From: Ambrosia x helenae
Lineage: Eukaryota > Streptophyta > Magnoliopsida > Asterales > Asteraceae
Assembly: GCA_030844895.1 (NCBI GenBank)
Contig: CM061233.1
Span: 62,397,468 to 62,461,467 of the forward strand
Direction: 5' to 3'
DNA: 64,000 nucleotides
Shown here: positions 22,744 through 35,448 of the stretch, piece by piece
Numbering within the stretch: the stretch's first letter is position 1
How the letters are laid out: the number at the start of each line of letters is the position of its first letter
The notes under the pieces: generated by a model
Told to the model about the DNA's origin: nothing
Database searches by the model: none
What the model saw: the letters and a program-made list of their open reading frames with translations, nothing else
Position numbers and translations under genes: made by a program

Positions 22744-24433
22744 AGGATTTTATCTCTTTTATTATCTTTAATTCATGATTAACAATATCTAGTGGTGAGC
22801 AATAATTGAATCGTTAATCAAAACAAAATTGACTGAACCGAACCATTCATATTTTCATATATTTATAACTTTAATACGGTCAGTTCATGAATTTCATATT
22901 TTGTACCTCCATTTCATGTATTTATGCCTCAACTACTTGTATTTCTAAACAAAAGTTTTAGCCAGATTTGGTTTTGGCTATTAACTGAAATAAAATGAAC
23001 TGAACCAAAAACCATCAATCTAGCCAAATAAACCAATCCGATTAACAAAAAATCGATTAATTAATAAAACAGACTAATCGAGGACTTATGTTTTAGATTT
23101 GGTAAGATAATAACCGAAAAGATCGAATCATACACATCTTGACAATGTTTGTGTTTCCTGCCACATCACGCGGGCATTTTGCTAGTTATGACAAATGTGT
23201 AATCATAATGTACTTAAGACTTTGGTTAGTTTTGATAACTATATTTTTTTATTTGATTTTGTGATAAAGTTTTTTTTATGTCTTTAATCTAGGTTGAGAG
23301 TTGCACTTTTTGGTTGTTTTTTTCATCTTTTAAAGCATTTAAAGTAGAGACTCACAACTCCTTTTAAAAATATTAAAAAGTGTCTCTTTCAAATATTTTC
23401 ACTCTCCTCTACTCACAACCACTTATACCCACTCTATATAATATAGAGATCACACTCATACCATTATGGAATAGCTGATGTGAATGCTCTTAAACACCAT
23501 ATCTATTCTCAATTTATTTATTTTTAATTTTTCTTGTTCCATAGTTTCGTTCACAACTTATTTGAATCCAATAGTATAAGTTGGGAAAAGCGAAACACCA
23601 AAAGAGAGAAGAAATAAATAAAAATAAAAGTTAAGAAATTAGTAAAGAAAATGTAACCGTAAAACATATAACACACGTGTTTTAATTAAAACCGACAACT
23701 AGATGACCATCTCCAACACTTGTAGGCCCTAGCTAGGTATGATACGTGGAAGTAAAAGAAAGAGACAAGGAGGACGTGGAAGAGAGAGATAGTGAGATAA
23801 TCTAAACTAAATGTGAGAGGAAGAGAGAGAAATGATGTGTATAGTGCCCGTGAAGATGAGGGAGAGAAAACAAGTCAAATGGACATTGCGAACACACAAT
23901 CGGAACCCAATTTACGATTTCTAACAATATAATTAAAATGATCGAAACTCTAAAATTGAACTTGTAAAAAAAACCTTTAATCACCAAAGTGAACAAAAAA
24001 ATATAAAAATGTGGGGAGACCAACCGTATATTTGATCTTTGTATTTAAATCATTACTTTTTATATTTCGCCACTCGATATTCATTTCACATCTATAACAT
24101 AATAATACAGTTCTAAGGGTTCACATCCGTCACAACTAGTGGTTTACGTCCTGTAATGCATTACTTTTAAATAATTGTAATCTCCATTAAAAAGACACAC
24201 ATTTTAATAATTTTTGTAACCATTAATCATCATTCATCAACTTCAAAAATAAAAACAGTTGAAAATCAGACCGAACCGGCCTCTCAGACAAGTTAAACCG
24301 GGAAGCACATCTATCAAACTTAGTTCGGGTCAATAAGTGGCGAAAGTTTGAACAAAATTTTTGTGTGTGTTTGGTGGTGGGGGAAAGTCACGACACCGTA
24401 AATCAGGGGAGTCGGACTCAATACCTATAAAAT
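22744..24433. other. AT-rich intergenic DNA, no gene seen
   Basis: About 22790-23110 contains scattered GAACCGAACC-like motifs that resemble the bodies of hAT MITEs, but no TIR pair with target duplication was found. No reading frame with protein-like content was seen on either strand. Confidence 0.5.
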
Positions 24434-24607
24434 TTTCGAACAGAATATTAGTAAATTTACATTACTGAAAAAAAAGAAAAAAAAAACAGATGCGCCCGCG
24501 CCACCCCTTCCTCTTCAAACACCCCCCCCCCCCCCGACCCCCGACGACCAATAACATTATTCTCATAGACCAAAGCGAAATGAAATTTACTAATATTCTG
24601 TTCGAAA
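24434..24607. repeat. 25-bp perfect inverted repeat around a low-complexity core
   Basis: The left arm (24434-24458, starting TTTCGAACAGAATATTAG) is exactly complementary to 24583-24607. The 124 bases between hold an A-rich run and a run of about 16 C (24522-24537). No target duplication is evident, so it is a foldback of unknown origin. Confidence 0.8.
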
Positions 24608-24769
24608 TTGAAAAATTGAAAAACTTGGAATTAATATTATTATGAGAATTGAACATATACAATCTATTAAACATGAGTGTTCTATACTACTATCTCACAA
24701 GGGATATACTCCATTGATGACGTAATCTAACCGAAAAAAAAACAGATGAGACAATCACTACAAAACTTA

Positions 24770-24925
24770 TCATGGAAGAAGACCAATGTAGGGTGTTTGA
24801 GAAGTTGAAGACAGAGACTGCAAGTTGTTTTGTTGAACTGCAAGCTTCAAGTCTCCTAAAAACACTAACACAAACTCAAACCCTAACTTGAGTATCTTCA
24901 TCCATATTGTTAGTTTCTCAATCAT
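24770..24925 (-). CDS. candidate 51-residue small protein (unidentified)
   Basis: Minus-strand frame from ATG 24925 to a stop at 24770, with a hydrophobic middle (Leu-Gly-Phe-Glu-Phe-Val-Leu-Val-Phe-Leu-Gly) after a Met-Ile-Glu-Lys start. A TATA-like CTATATATAT lies near 25025-25035, about 100 bases upstream, and the intervening leader is A- and C-rich like plant 5' leaders, with one short upstream frame. An ATG at 25024 is in frame but overlaps the TATA region, so the inner start is preferred. No family was recognised and chance is possible. Confidence 0.3.
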   Translation of the reverse strand: MIEKLTIWMKILKLGFEFVLVFLGDLKLAVQQNNLQSLSSTSQTPYIGLLP

Positions 24926-25039
24926 CTTAACTAATGATTTCTTGTTTTCTTGATTTCTGTGTTGGGTATTTGTATAGATATGTGTGCTAAGAGCATTTGT
25001 GTATAAGATTGTATGTGCACACACATATATATAGATGTA

Positions 25040-27276
25040 TGTATGTGTGTGAGTATAGTGTGTGTAAATGATGAATGAAGTGCCTATAATATGGCTTTTA
25101 GAACACTTGAAGGGCCGTTTGAAAATTAATTTATTATCTGAATTATTGGATTGAATATGTGATGCAGAAACACGAAGTTGTGAGGCAAAACAAGATGCCT
25201 TATCCTTTCACGTGAAAAAAAGAAAAAAAAAAACTTTTTTTAATATATTTAGAAGTAGTTACATAATTATTACATGAAATTTACTCATTTTATCACTCGA
25301 ATACCTGTTTATTAAAAAGTACATCATTGGTAGTAACTTTTGTAAATTGTTTCACCATTAAGCTATGGGGTGTATGATAAATTCAGACACGTAACTGCAA
25401 CGTAGATTTTGAGGTAACAATGATGTCGCTCTTTAATATCAATGATAACCATTCACGCCCGCTAATGACTTGACGGTGGTTGTGATGGCAGTCAAAACAA
25501 AATAATGGATGTAGTCAATCAATATAGATTGAACCAGAATCTTATTCAAATCTAACATAGCACTCATAAGACATAAGAAATATATTGAATTGATTATTTT
25601 TAACTTTTAAAACAAACCATCACAGCTAAAGAATCCGGACGTATAAAGTGAGGTAAGTTATTGTATTTTTAAAGAAATGCGACAGTATATGAAGATAAAT
25701 AATACATACTTATTATTTGTTTGTTTAAATATACTTTAAAAATAATTTTGTATATGTATCCGGAAATATAATCTTTTTCTTTTAAAATAATGAATATGCA
25801 TATGAATAGCATGGTTGATCATTGTTAAAATGCAAATTAAGAACCTACAATGGAATATTCCTAGCAGAGTGGCTATCGTTGCCGTTTCAACCGTGACGTG
25901 GATAATATTATCATGTCTCAAATGAGATTATTCGAAAATCGATCAACAAAGACATAAGCTTTATTTTATTTCAAAAAGTGCTACAATGACTAGGTTGTGA
26001 TAACCATATTATGTTTATTAAATGATTAATTAATCCTAAAACACAAGTGGCAGAAACTTTATCGAGTTATAGATTGATTGAATTTTTTTAACGACGACTT
26101 TCTTGGTCACCGCACTCTCAAAATTTGAGAGTTCCGTTGCCTCACTTTGGTCAAATTATGTTGTTTTAATTGGACTTGCATTGTTTCAAAGATTGGCTTG
26201 TGCGTTCCTCCGGAAATATACCGACGGCTGCAATTGACAGTCATTGTGTTGCCACAAAAGCAGAACTCTCTGGCGTAACACACAATGGAACGAACCCCGA
26301 GTGAGCTCGGAATTCGAACTGACAACCTCTTATTAGTTAATTTAATATAATATTTCTTTTTCTTCCAAAATTATCATTTTTATGAGATGGTGGTAGGACT
26401 CGAATCTTTTCTAATTCGATCCAAAAACCAAACTAAATAAACAGGTTAACACAACACGCTTAATAAGCGGATACTGTTGGTGGGAAGCAAGGAGCTAGAT
26501 GATATCCATGTGACTTATGCTTCGAAGTGTGCTACTTGGTTTTGTCTCCTCTATTGCTTTCTTTGTCTCTACAAACAGGAAACATAGATAACTCATTTAA
26601 ATACCAATTATAACCTGTTCTTGTTATTTGTTAAGAAATTGAGCCCGAATTTTCAGCTTTTGTAGTAGATTTTAGTCTTATACTTGTTTTCTTTAAGTTA
26701 TGTATATCAATAACATCATTACATGTATAGTTGAAGCGGGTTGATATAACTTTCGATTTAAAATGCATAGTTAGATTATATGTTATGGGGGCTTCGTTAG
26801 GGGCTTTGATAAAAAAAGTGCAGCCATGTGACACCACCTAGATGACACGTAAACACACCTTTTTTCCTACCTCTCACACCATAAAAAGGGTATAGTGGTG
26901 GGGCTTTGTGGGGCTTCGTTGATGATGTGATAATTGTTTTTTAGTTATTTTGTTTAAAAAAATTATTTTCTTAATACCTAAGTATAAAATTATGAATGCA
27001 ATTGATATACAGAAACCAATAGGCAATAACTCAAACATGTCACGTCAAACCCTACACGAACTGCCAAGTAATTCTTTAAATATTGTATTTTTTTTATTGC
27101 AACTATTTTAAAAGGATAAAGAAATAGAACGATTGATACTTTTGTTGAACTTTTAGTTACTTTAGTTATATTTAATTTCTAAAGGTCACTTAAAAGATTA
27201 TTAAACCATAGAAAGTTGATGTTTTGTATGAAGACAAGACCTACTTGCATTTGATGCCTATCCATTAGACCACAAG
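25040..27276. other. AT-rich intergenic DNA with possible element remnants
   Basis: No gene was found. About 26100-26340 has protein-free, GC-richer sequence with GTTCGAATTCC on the minus strand (near 26315), a B-box-like motif compatible with a SINE remnant. Around 26750-26930 the motif GGGGCTTCGTT occurs twice and may belong to a small transposon. Neither has terminal repeats that I could match. Confidence 0.45.
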
Positions 27277-27465
27277 GTGTGGTTGCCGCCCCCACCCCTA
27301 TGCCGCCCCACCACCTGGGCATTTTGGCCCCACCACCATGTTTGGCCCCGGCAACAACGGCAAAGGGGTGCCGGCTATGCCGTTGCCGCGCCAGGGGGGC
27401 GGTGTACGCCGGCCCGGCTTGGCAACGCCGGCCCCCTTGCCGGTCCCCATACCGTATGGTCTTAG
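27277..27465. other. GC-rich island of unknown origin
   Basis: About 190 bases rich in CCGGC and GGCCCC within AT-rich DNA, with several short inverted repeats. Open frames here reflect base composition only. Likely a transposon fragment; no ends were identified. Confidence 0.4.
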
Positions 27466-28115
27466 ATGTCTACGTGTTATATGAAACCGTATATCAAATT
27501 TTTAATCATTCACTTTCCAACTATTGAGCCAATTGAACTTTTAAAAAGTACAATGATTGTTCTAGTTTTGTTTTTAATTCTCGAGCTTCAAATTCTTGTG
27601 GTTCCCATCTCAAGACTCAAGCAATGTTTGATGAAGAGCTTATCCAAGGGTTAAGAGGCGCTAACTTGGATTAGATGCTCAACTTAGAAAGACATTACTT
27701 GGACCATATTCGGAGTTACGAGACTATAAGTAATAGACATAATGATTTCAACGAGCCAAATCATGTGGCAAATATCAGACCGGGATCTCAATGTCTGAAA
27801 CCCCGATTCTCATAAATTTCATTTATTTCCTTTTATACGTAAAAACATGTATAGCTTTGATTTGAGTAATCGCACTCAATTTAGGAAGTCAAATTCGTCT
27901 GATAAAAGAGAGTTTGATTAATTGAATAAAACATTTAGCTTGTCATAAACTGTAAACCATTTGTCGTGAACTCACTAGTTTCATTGTGTAACAATTTAAC
28001 CATAAAATTCTTATATATATGTGTCAAAAACATTATGTAAAGAATTTTGTTCGAATTCCATGAGGAGACAATATCCATTGGGTTTAAAAAATGTCAACAC
28101 TTGCTATATAAAATA
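27466..28115. other. intergenic DNA, no gene seen
   Basis: AT-rich sequence without convincing reading frames or repeats. It ends at the A/T target site next to the Helitron 3' terminus at 28116. Confidence 0.5.
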
Positions 28116-28144
28116 CTAGGTTAGAGACCCGTGTTGACACACGG
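28116..28144 (-). terminator. Helitron 3' terminus: hairpin plus CTAG
   Basis: CCGTGTTGACACACGG (28129-28144) folds with a perfect 6-bp stem and a 4-base loop. On the minus strand it is followed after nine bases by CTAG and then T, the classical Helitron replication terminator layout. Confidence 0.7.
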
Positions 28145-29949
28145 TGGATCCCCAAGACAAATGACATAACATCTATCATAATACCGTTTGTCACCAATTA
28201 TAAATAATAACTTACATACAAGTATATGATACGAAGATATTTACTGTTTGACTTGATGACATTAAGCGTAACTCTATCTGGATCATATAGTTTCAGTGTA
28301 TTTATTGTGGTTATTACATACCGAGAATATGGTTAATTGAGGCCTGCTATTGCTGCACACAATTGTCGAATTTGGATATGCTCTGCAGGAAGTTTTTCGT
28401 GGCTGCAGGTTTAGTTAATATTGCAGGAGGAATGAATTTCCAAACTAAAAGATATACCAAACTGATATATGTCTAGGTTTACAACCTGTGTATAAACATA
28501 TAACTGGCCAGCAATCATTATATGATCCCAATCCAGAATCGAAATTTGCAATTAACCCAATCATACATAACATTAATTACATTACAAACGCACCCTAGTC
28601 TTACTTTCATACTAAACATAGAAACCATTCAACATTATAACATCAACAATATGCACCTGTTTTTATCACAAACTGAAAATACTTAAGTGTTTGTGTTAGT
28701 GTTATTTTAAAGATAAAACAAATATTGTTTAACCATATTGTAAACAACAAAAAATAACATAACTCAATCAAAAAAACAATTGACATTAAGCATAAAATAA
28801 TAATGATCAACTAAAGAGCAAAAGATCATAATCAAATAATCAATACCTAAGAATAAACATTTGTAAACTGCAAATAATAAAGTTAGGGCATTGTAAAACA
28901 CATTTGTAAACCATGTTTAAAAACAGAGCATAAACATACAAACATGAAACAATGATGAAAAAAGTAAATCTAAGTTTATAAACCATAAACCTAATTCAGG
29001 TAACAGCATAAACGATCCTCTCATAAACAATAATAAATCGGAAAAACAAATAACAATACTTAACTATAAACATAACATTAAGATTAAAAACAGAGGATAA
29101 TGAAACGATTTGAAATTAGTTTTTATAAACCTTAAATCCAATTTAGGTAACACATTTATGACTAATAAACAAAAATGTGAATCTTCCTCAAGCAAATCAG
29201 TAAGAAAACAGAGGATTAAAGAAAAACCATAATATGCATGAGCTTGAGAAGGATGTTTTCAAACATTTTATTTTCTTTTTATATTAAAATACATATACAT
29301 ATGTTTATGTCTTTTTATATGTTAGTTAAATATGTATTCTATGTATCATAAGATTTAAAAAATAAACACACATATGTATGTATGAAACTGAATAAACTTA
29401 TGTATAAATGACTTACATGTTTGTTTTAATCAAAAATACATATACAAATACAACTCAAAAACACATTATGGACTATAAAATTTGGAAACCCAACAGACTT
29501 GCCTAAACTTACTTGGGCTTGGGCTAGTACACGTCTTGTTAATAACAATAACAATTAACTTTGTTAGTTTATAATTAATATTCGAAATATTAAATTCAGA
29601 AATAAGAACCGCCACTTTCTAAACTGCATGCAAAAACATGTCTTTTCATCTGATCAAACAATTAATAGGGTATCAAATATTAATGACTTTTAGTGTTGAA
29701 AATCGATGTTGTCACTTCAGTTCTTTACACGCGTTTATTATATGTATATAATCATAATCACTAAACATAAATCACAAATCAAATAAACATTAAAATAAAC
29801 ACACACAAGTTATAAAAAAAGATATTAAACAATGGAAATGTTTGTGCATTGGGGGTTCTGCAGAATCAAGCGTAGATATTTCGTCACCATGAGTGACAAC
29901 ACATGTTTAGTTTTTGGTTCAAGAAAGGCGATTATGCAAATGGGAGAAG
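28145..29949. other. AT-rich Helitron interior, no gene seen
   Basis: No protein-like frame was found on either strand. The sequence is AT-rich with many short repeats of ATAAAC and AAACAT motifs. Confidence 0.45.
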
Positions 29950-30364
29950 AGTTTTAAAGACAAGTATATGATTTTGGAAAACCATCGGGGTGCCATGCGA
30001 TGAAGAAAGTAAACTGATTAGTAAGTTGGATGAAATGTTTGGAGTGGATGAGTTTGATGAAGTTATGGAGGTATTTCATGTCAATAGTTGGTTTTTTGTT
30101 GAAAAGTGTAATATTGCCAGTGTGCAATTTACCGATGGTGAATATCAGTTGTACACAAGAGATGAAATTTAAAGCTGCAATGACATAGACTTCCTGGAGG
30201 AACTCGATCAAGTACGCATGTGTAACAGCAGTAGAAGCACAGCGATGCTGAATCTGGAACAAATGATCCGCCTAAAAATCATGTGTCTGAAGGAGCAAGC
30301 GAAAATGATGGAAGCAGAGGAGTCATCCGATTCTGAGGTGGATGATGATGAAGAAGCTTATTAA
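29950..30364 (+). pseudogene. unidentified gene fragment with acidic C-terminus
   Basis: A protein-like frame (Asp-Glu-Met-Phe-Gly-Val-Asp-Glu-Phe-Asp-Glu) runs from about 29990 to a stop at 30170-30172. A second frame then gives Met-Leu-Asn-Leu-Glu-Gln-Met-Ile-Arg-Leu and an acidic Ser/Asp/Glu tail ending at a TAA at 30362-30364. A frameshift or lost exon lies between. The family was not recognised. Confidence 0.35.
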
Positions 30365-31077
30365 GTATAGTATGCTTTATATGAACTTAAAATACTTTTT
30401 TGTTTGATATCTATTGAATATGTTATGATGCAGTTTATTAACAACTTTAGTAAAAGTTGTAATTTTGATGTATATTGATTAGAAGAACCTTAATCAGTTA
30501 TGGTTAGTAATCTATTGGTTTTGTTATTAGATTAATATTTTTCATTATTTTTATTTGAATTTTGCTTTAGGTTGTAAATAAAGTGTTTCCATAATTGCTG
30601 ATTATAATGATAAATGTCCTTTGATTAAAGTGTTATGAATAGAATTTAGAAAAGTTGTGTATAGATTTTAAGTTCATATAAAAAGTTGTGAATAGAGGAT
30701 GTGATATGTACAATACATTTAAGTATTATATCAATATTCATTTGATTAATTGTTTTTAGATTTTAAAATTTTATAAGTTTATAAAAATGAAACATGGCAG
30801 CTGCAGATTCATCATAACAGAAACATAACAGAGATTCTATGATCCAAAATCTAATGATCCATTAACCAAAATCATTAATAACCTTAATTACATTAAAAAG
30901 GCAACCCAAAATCATACTGATCTGTATATATACTACATATATTAAAACCAAAAACCACGAATTACTAAATAACCAGTTAAAAGTGCATAAGTAGTTTAGT
31001 TATAACAATTCATCATTCTAAACACAAACACACCAACTGTTGTCATCAAAACCAAAAGGTACTAGCCACTAACTAAC

Positions 31078-31931
31078 CTAAATACCATGAGCACTAACAA
31101 CATAAGAAAGCTTCAACACACCTTTGTTCTTGACAAAGAGGAAATGCATTTCATCACGTGAATGAAGCTCCTTATCGACAACAAAAGACAACATACCTTT
31201 AATGTAGTAACAATCATTTCCATTTGATTGCTCAACACCAACAGATACTTTCCATAACCCACCATCACCGTTAGTAAGTTTCAAATTCTTTTTCATGTTC
31301 AAACCATTTTCAATTGCCCAAGGCTTCTTCATCCTCTAAAAAAATTACCATGTGTGGCATATTAATAATAAATGAAAATATACATTAACATGAATCACAA
31401 GAATAGACTTAAAGAAGTTGAACTTACAAAATGATTGTCAACTATGAAAACAACTCGTACACCTAAATCATCCCGAGCATCTGGTTGATTATGATCATCA
31501 ACATTCATAGGTGTTGCTACATCTTCCTCTTGGCAGTCATCATCCAAAATCGGGAGGAGGTGTAACTTTATTTTTAATAAACAGGGACATATTAAAAGTA
31601 ACTTCGTCAACCATCTCAAAAACAATGAGATGTTGATGGGTTATTGAAAGGTTTTTCCTGATATAAACCCATCCTTTGGTAAAATAAACATGACCATCTT
31701 CTCCATTAATCAGGCATAGAAATTCATGATCTGGAAATGATTTGATAACAACTGGTTCATTGGGAATTAGTCTATTAAATTTTGCATGACACACCAAATT
31801 AGTTATATGCTGAAATACAAAAACAATAATGTTAATACAGTAATACATATTGTATGACTTGAATTGTATAACATATTATGGAGATAGAAAGACATACAAG
31901 CCGATTCTTGTATTCATTGAATGGGTCATCA
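31078..31931 (-). pseudogene. captured B3 DNA-binding-domain gene fragment, two B3-like domains
   Basis: Minus-strand exons with splice signals: one ending with donor GTATGT near 31898 (Lys-Leu-Asp-Asp-Pro-Phe-Asn-Glu-Tyr), and one starting after TTGTATTTCAG near 31810. The latter holds a B3-like domain (Phe-Asn-Arg-Leu-Ile-Pro, Val-Tyr-Phe-Thr-Lys-Gly-Trp-Val, Leu-Ile-Val-Phe-Glu) followed by an acidic linker. It ends at donor GTAAGT near 31429. A last exon after TTTTTTTAG (about 31335) starts Arg-Met-Lys-Lys-Pro-Trp-Ala and holds a second B3-like domain up to the stop at 31078. The frame shifts by one base in the linker near 31545, so the copy cannot make the full protein unless an exon was missed. 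B3 proteins are plant transcription factors. Confidence 0.65.
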
Positions 31932-32577
31932 AGCTTGCAATAGAAAAACGTTATTTAGAACGTTATTTTATAAATATAGTGTAATATACAAATTTTTATT
32001 ACGTATTACAAATTCCTATGAATTTGGGTTACTTGGAAAATATCATAAAAAAGTTTAATGTTATATAATAAATGATATATAAATTATATATCGTTTTATT
32101 TGACGTCATTAAAAAAACAAATATTGCTAGAACTTGCTAGATCCATGACAAAATCTGGCTACAACATTTAAGTTTTCTTTTCAAAACTGGATTCTGAGTT
32201 GTAGAGATGAGGCAATGGTTCAAGATGCGTTAACAATGGTTCAACCGAACAAAATCCATCATGCAACATCAACATCCTGCAATAAATGAATAAAATTGTT
32301 TAATTGAGCAAAACCACAAAGTTGAATCTTGTAATCTAAGATACAACAATTCAATGAATTAATTCATAGAAATTTAGTGATAGAAGAAATGCTAAGATTA
32401 AAAAATAGTAAATAAAAAGAGAACCTGATAAAAAAAGAGGTTTGAAACTGAAAGGAGTCGAAATGAGTTGGTCTCAGTTGACCCACATAAACTTTTTCTG
32501 TCAATTTCTGAATAAATTAGGTGTTTATTATGATTAGGAAAAGATTAGTGTTATAAAAATAATCCAGTTTTTTTTTT

Positions 32578-32840
32578 ATGAAATTTGCTTAGGGCGACTC
32601 TCAACGGGTTTAACTTGCTCTGGCCGTTTGATCCATTCCCCTCTTGGCAACTTTTCTATTACACCATCTAACCACTTAAGAGATGAAATTGCAACCCATA
32701 TTGCATTTGATAATGATAATTATTCAACTCTATTGCACGGAGAAGTAGAGAAAGGTGGAAATTTTGACACATTTACTTATGAAAGGGTTGATTCGAGGTT
32801 ATGTTTTATCCCTAAATATTCAAACGGAAAAAAACTATAA
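32578..32840 (+). pseudogene. possible coding remnant, unidentified
   Basis: After an acceptor-like TTTGCTTAG, a frame continues to a stop at 32838-32840 and contains Phe-Asp-Asn-Asp-Asn-Tyr and Glu-Val-Glu-Lys-Gly-Gly-Asn-Phe-Asp-Thr. It looks protein-like but no family or further exon was recognised. Confidence 0.25.
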
Positions 32841-33396
32841 AGAAAACGGGTCAAACAGATTGAATTACCCCAAAGTACAATTGTAAAGCATAAAACCTCC
32901 TGGCTCATTTTATAAAATATACAGTTACTGAAATATAAACTTTGTAATCATGATTGCCACACAAAATATTTTAATTGTTTTGTTTTAAAAAGTGTTTCAT
33001 GACATAACCAAGTTGTGGATGATACCAAATCTACATTTCAAATATAGCTCATGGAAGACCATTAAACCAATAACATGTGACCCATTAGCCTTAGCTCATT
33101 ACTCACAGTCAACCAATCTCAGCCTCCTAACAGTCCATGTGTGTCAGACCAAATCCGAACCATTATGCTGCATACAATTAAATTCCAATCTCCACTGAAA
33201 AATGTATTGTTTTAACGACCAACAAAACGCCCCTATTTATTATTCACCAATTGTAAGCAAGTCGCTCACACAATCCACCAGTTACATCCAATTGAAATAC
33301 ACATACAACAAACTTAAATACACATACATAGACATCACAGTACACTCACCAACCAAGTCATTCTAACTCAAATTTCCTCCAGTTTTCTCAACTTAG

Positions 33397-33640
33397 TTAT
33401 GCGTTTTTCGATCTTGCCTTGACCCATAGGAAAGCCATCGCCTTTATCTCAGCAAATGTTCTTTGCACCGACGCTTCTTTGTTTTCAAAAGCCGCTTCAT
33501 TTCTGGCTCTCCAAATTGACAACACCATTGTGAGAGTTATTGCATATAACACCTTTCTTCGTTTGTCCGACCCGTTAACATATCTATGCGTATCCTTTAG
33601 TGATTGACAAACAATCATACAAAACAAACCTATAAGCCAA
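33397..33640 (-). pseudogene. LINE ORF2 C-terminal fragment
   Basis: The minus-strand frame contains Ser-Ile-Trp-Arg-Ala-Arg-Asn-Glu-Ala-Ala-Phe, then Glu-Ile-Lys-Ala-Met-Ala-Phe-Leu-Trp-Val-Lys and a stop at 33397. This is the conserved end of plant non-LTR retrotransposon reverse transcriptases, after the zinc-binding domain. Only the extreme C-terminus is kept and no poly(A) tail was identified. Confidence 0.7.
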
Positions 33641-33884
33641 ATAAGCGCACTAAGTACTAAAAAATAGAATAAAAAGTCACTCAAGGGATGGCGCAGGGTA
33701 AGCATGAACCTTTATTGTGCTAATATTTAGATTTCAAATAATAGAGATTTCTAACATTCCATCTCATGGCTGCTAATATGTTTCAAAAAATTTAATCAAA
33801 TACATACCTGGATGATTTCAGTCAGGCCATCTTTTTACTGTAGTACCTCACATGCATACATTTTTGCTAAATGTTGATCAAGAT

Positions 33885-34376
33885 CAGGTCCTTGGAGTAC
33901 ACCCACAACCCCTTAGCTAATTGTCCTGTTCTTTTTTGAGTTCTTGCTCAATTCAAGTTTATCCAACTATGACTGCAACAACAACGGTTCTGGGATTTGA
34001 AATTACTCTGGATTTAAATCATATTCTGAAAATAATAATAAACTCTATCACATACCGGCGTCAAAGAAAACGGAAAAGGCGAAATACTTACACACATACA
34101 ACTCTAACCGGCAGAACGCCGACAACAGCTCAGGTCCTTGGAGTACACCCACAACCCCTTAGCTGATTGTCTTGTTCTTTTTTGAGTTCTTGCTCAATTC
34201 AAGTTTATCCAACTATGACTGCAACAACAACGGTTCTAGGATTTGAAATTACTCTGGATTTAAATCATATTCTGAAAATAATAATAAACTCTATCACATA
34301 CCGGCGTCAAAGAAAACGGAAAAGGCGAAATACTTACACACATACAACTCTAACCGGCGGAACGCCGACAACAGCT
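33885..34376. repeat. 246-bp tandem duplication
   Basis: Unit 33885-34130 is repeated at 34131-34376 with only a few single-base differences, such as GCTAAT/GCTGAT and GGCAGAACG/GGCGGAACG. It begins at CAGGTCCTTGG and lies in the Helitron. The duplicated unit includes the donor end of the candidate minus-strand exon at 34338-34437. The near-identity points to a recent event. Confidence 0.92.
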
Positions 34377-34437
34377 CTGGTAGAAACTGAAAGGGATGCC
34401 TGAAAAGCTGTAACATGTCACGGAAAACGGGAACAAC
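34338..34437 (-). pseudogene. candidate captured exon, unidentified
   Basis: On the minus strand CATTCAG precedes Val-Val-Pro-Val-Phe-Arg-Asp-Met-Leu-Gln-Leu-Phe-Arg-His-Pro-Phe, continuing to Phe-Arg-Arg-Leu-Glu-Leu-Tyr-Val before donor GTAAGT. Frame and splice signals agree, but the source gene is unknown. Confidence 0.35.
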
Positions 34438-34440
34438 CTG

Positions 34441-35264
34441 AATGACAAAAAACAAAGTTTACAGATTAAACATAGCCATCAATGTAAACATATCTTTAGT
34501 TACTTTTACTTATTCAATAGATAAGTTTTCTACACACACCAACATCATCGAACCAACAAAGCATAAACATATTACTCTGAAGTATAAGAATCAAATATGA
34601 AATTATTGAGTTCTATAGTAACACCTAAATAATTAGTTCTCAAAAGTCAACTGAAGTGAATATGACAAATTTTTAACAAATATGAACAAATTGCTACTCA
34701 AGGTACATAAGAGATTAGCCACAATTTGCTAGGCACTGAAATTAGGAATAAAAAATGAATACCTAATTGATTAGTTCTAGAACAATACCTAATGAGTGAA
34801 CTAAAAGTTAATATGACATAAATTATCAACAAACATGAACTATTGATTAGTTCTAGAACAAAACACGATTGATTAGTTCTCAAAATTACTTAAAAGTGAA
34901 TATAACAGAAGTACAACTACAGCTTCATAAGCATAACTGAATATTAGCCTCAATTGCTAGCACAGAAAAATGAAACATAAATGAATACAACATCACGTGA
35001 TTGATCCGAGTATGAACACAAATACATCTAATGAAGTGTTGGTTTGAATTTTCCATTTGCAGTAATTTAGATAAGTGATCCTACAAACATAAAAAAAATT
35101 CCCAAAGTAAGCAAACGAATGATGATATATGAACTAAATTAGGGCTCCTTATTAGATATTTTCCAGCTAATCGTCATCAATATCCTAATATTAACCTATC
35201 CACACACATTACCTACAATAAAAATTACAAAATGATGACCGGATGAAATCAAACAATCACTTAC
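34441..35264. other. AT-rich intron-like DNA, no gene seen
   Basis: Repeated short motifs such as GATTAGTTCT(A/C) occur three to four times between 34640 and 34880. No protein-like frame was recognised. Confidence 0.4.
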
Positions 35265-35448
35265 AGCTTCCTCTCGAACTCTAGGCTCTACATGAATCTG
35301 ACATTTAATTTGCAACGGTAAACCCTCCGCCGCCTAAATGTTCAACTAAAAAACATTACATACAAAAACCATCAAATTAAAAGAAAATAAACAATTTGTG
35401 AGATTTATAATTAAAAATTACCAGATCGGCAGAACTAAGCTTCATCAT
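35265..35448 (-). pseudogene. captured 5' end of a host gene (two exons, unidentified)
   Basis: Minus strand: ATG 35448 opens exon 35422-35448 (Met-Met-Lys-Leu-Ser-Ser-Ala-Asp-Leu) with donor GTAATT. Exon 35265-35333 follows acceptor ACATTTAG, encodes Ala-Ala-Glu-Gly-Leu-Pro-Leu-Gln-Ile-Lys-Cys-Gln-Ile-His-Val-Glu-Pro and ends with donor GTAAGT. Both exons are multiples of three and in phase, which supports a real gene start. The protein family was not recognised, and the later exons are not evident downstream. Confidence 0.5.

Noticed and set aside
22790..23120. Possible hAT MITE with GAACCGAACC body
   Set aside because: The body motif is suggestive, but no TIR pair with a flanking duplication could be found.
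27277..27527. Pro-, Gly- and Ala-rich open frames
   Set aside because: They reflect the GC-rich composition of the island; different frames are open in the same segment and no protein family is recognisable.
33921..34403. Two open frames with nearly the same protein
   Set aside because: They are copies made by the 246-bp tandem duplication and do not resemble a protein.
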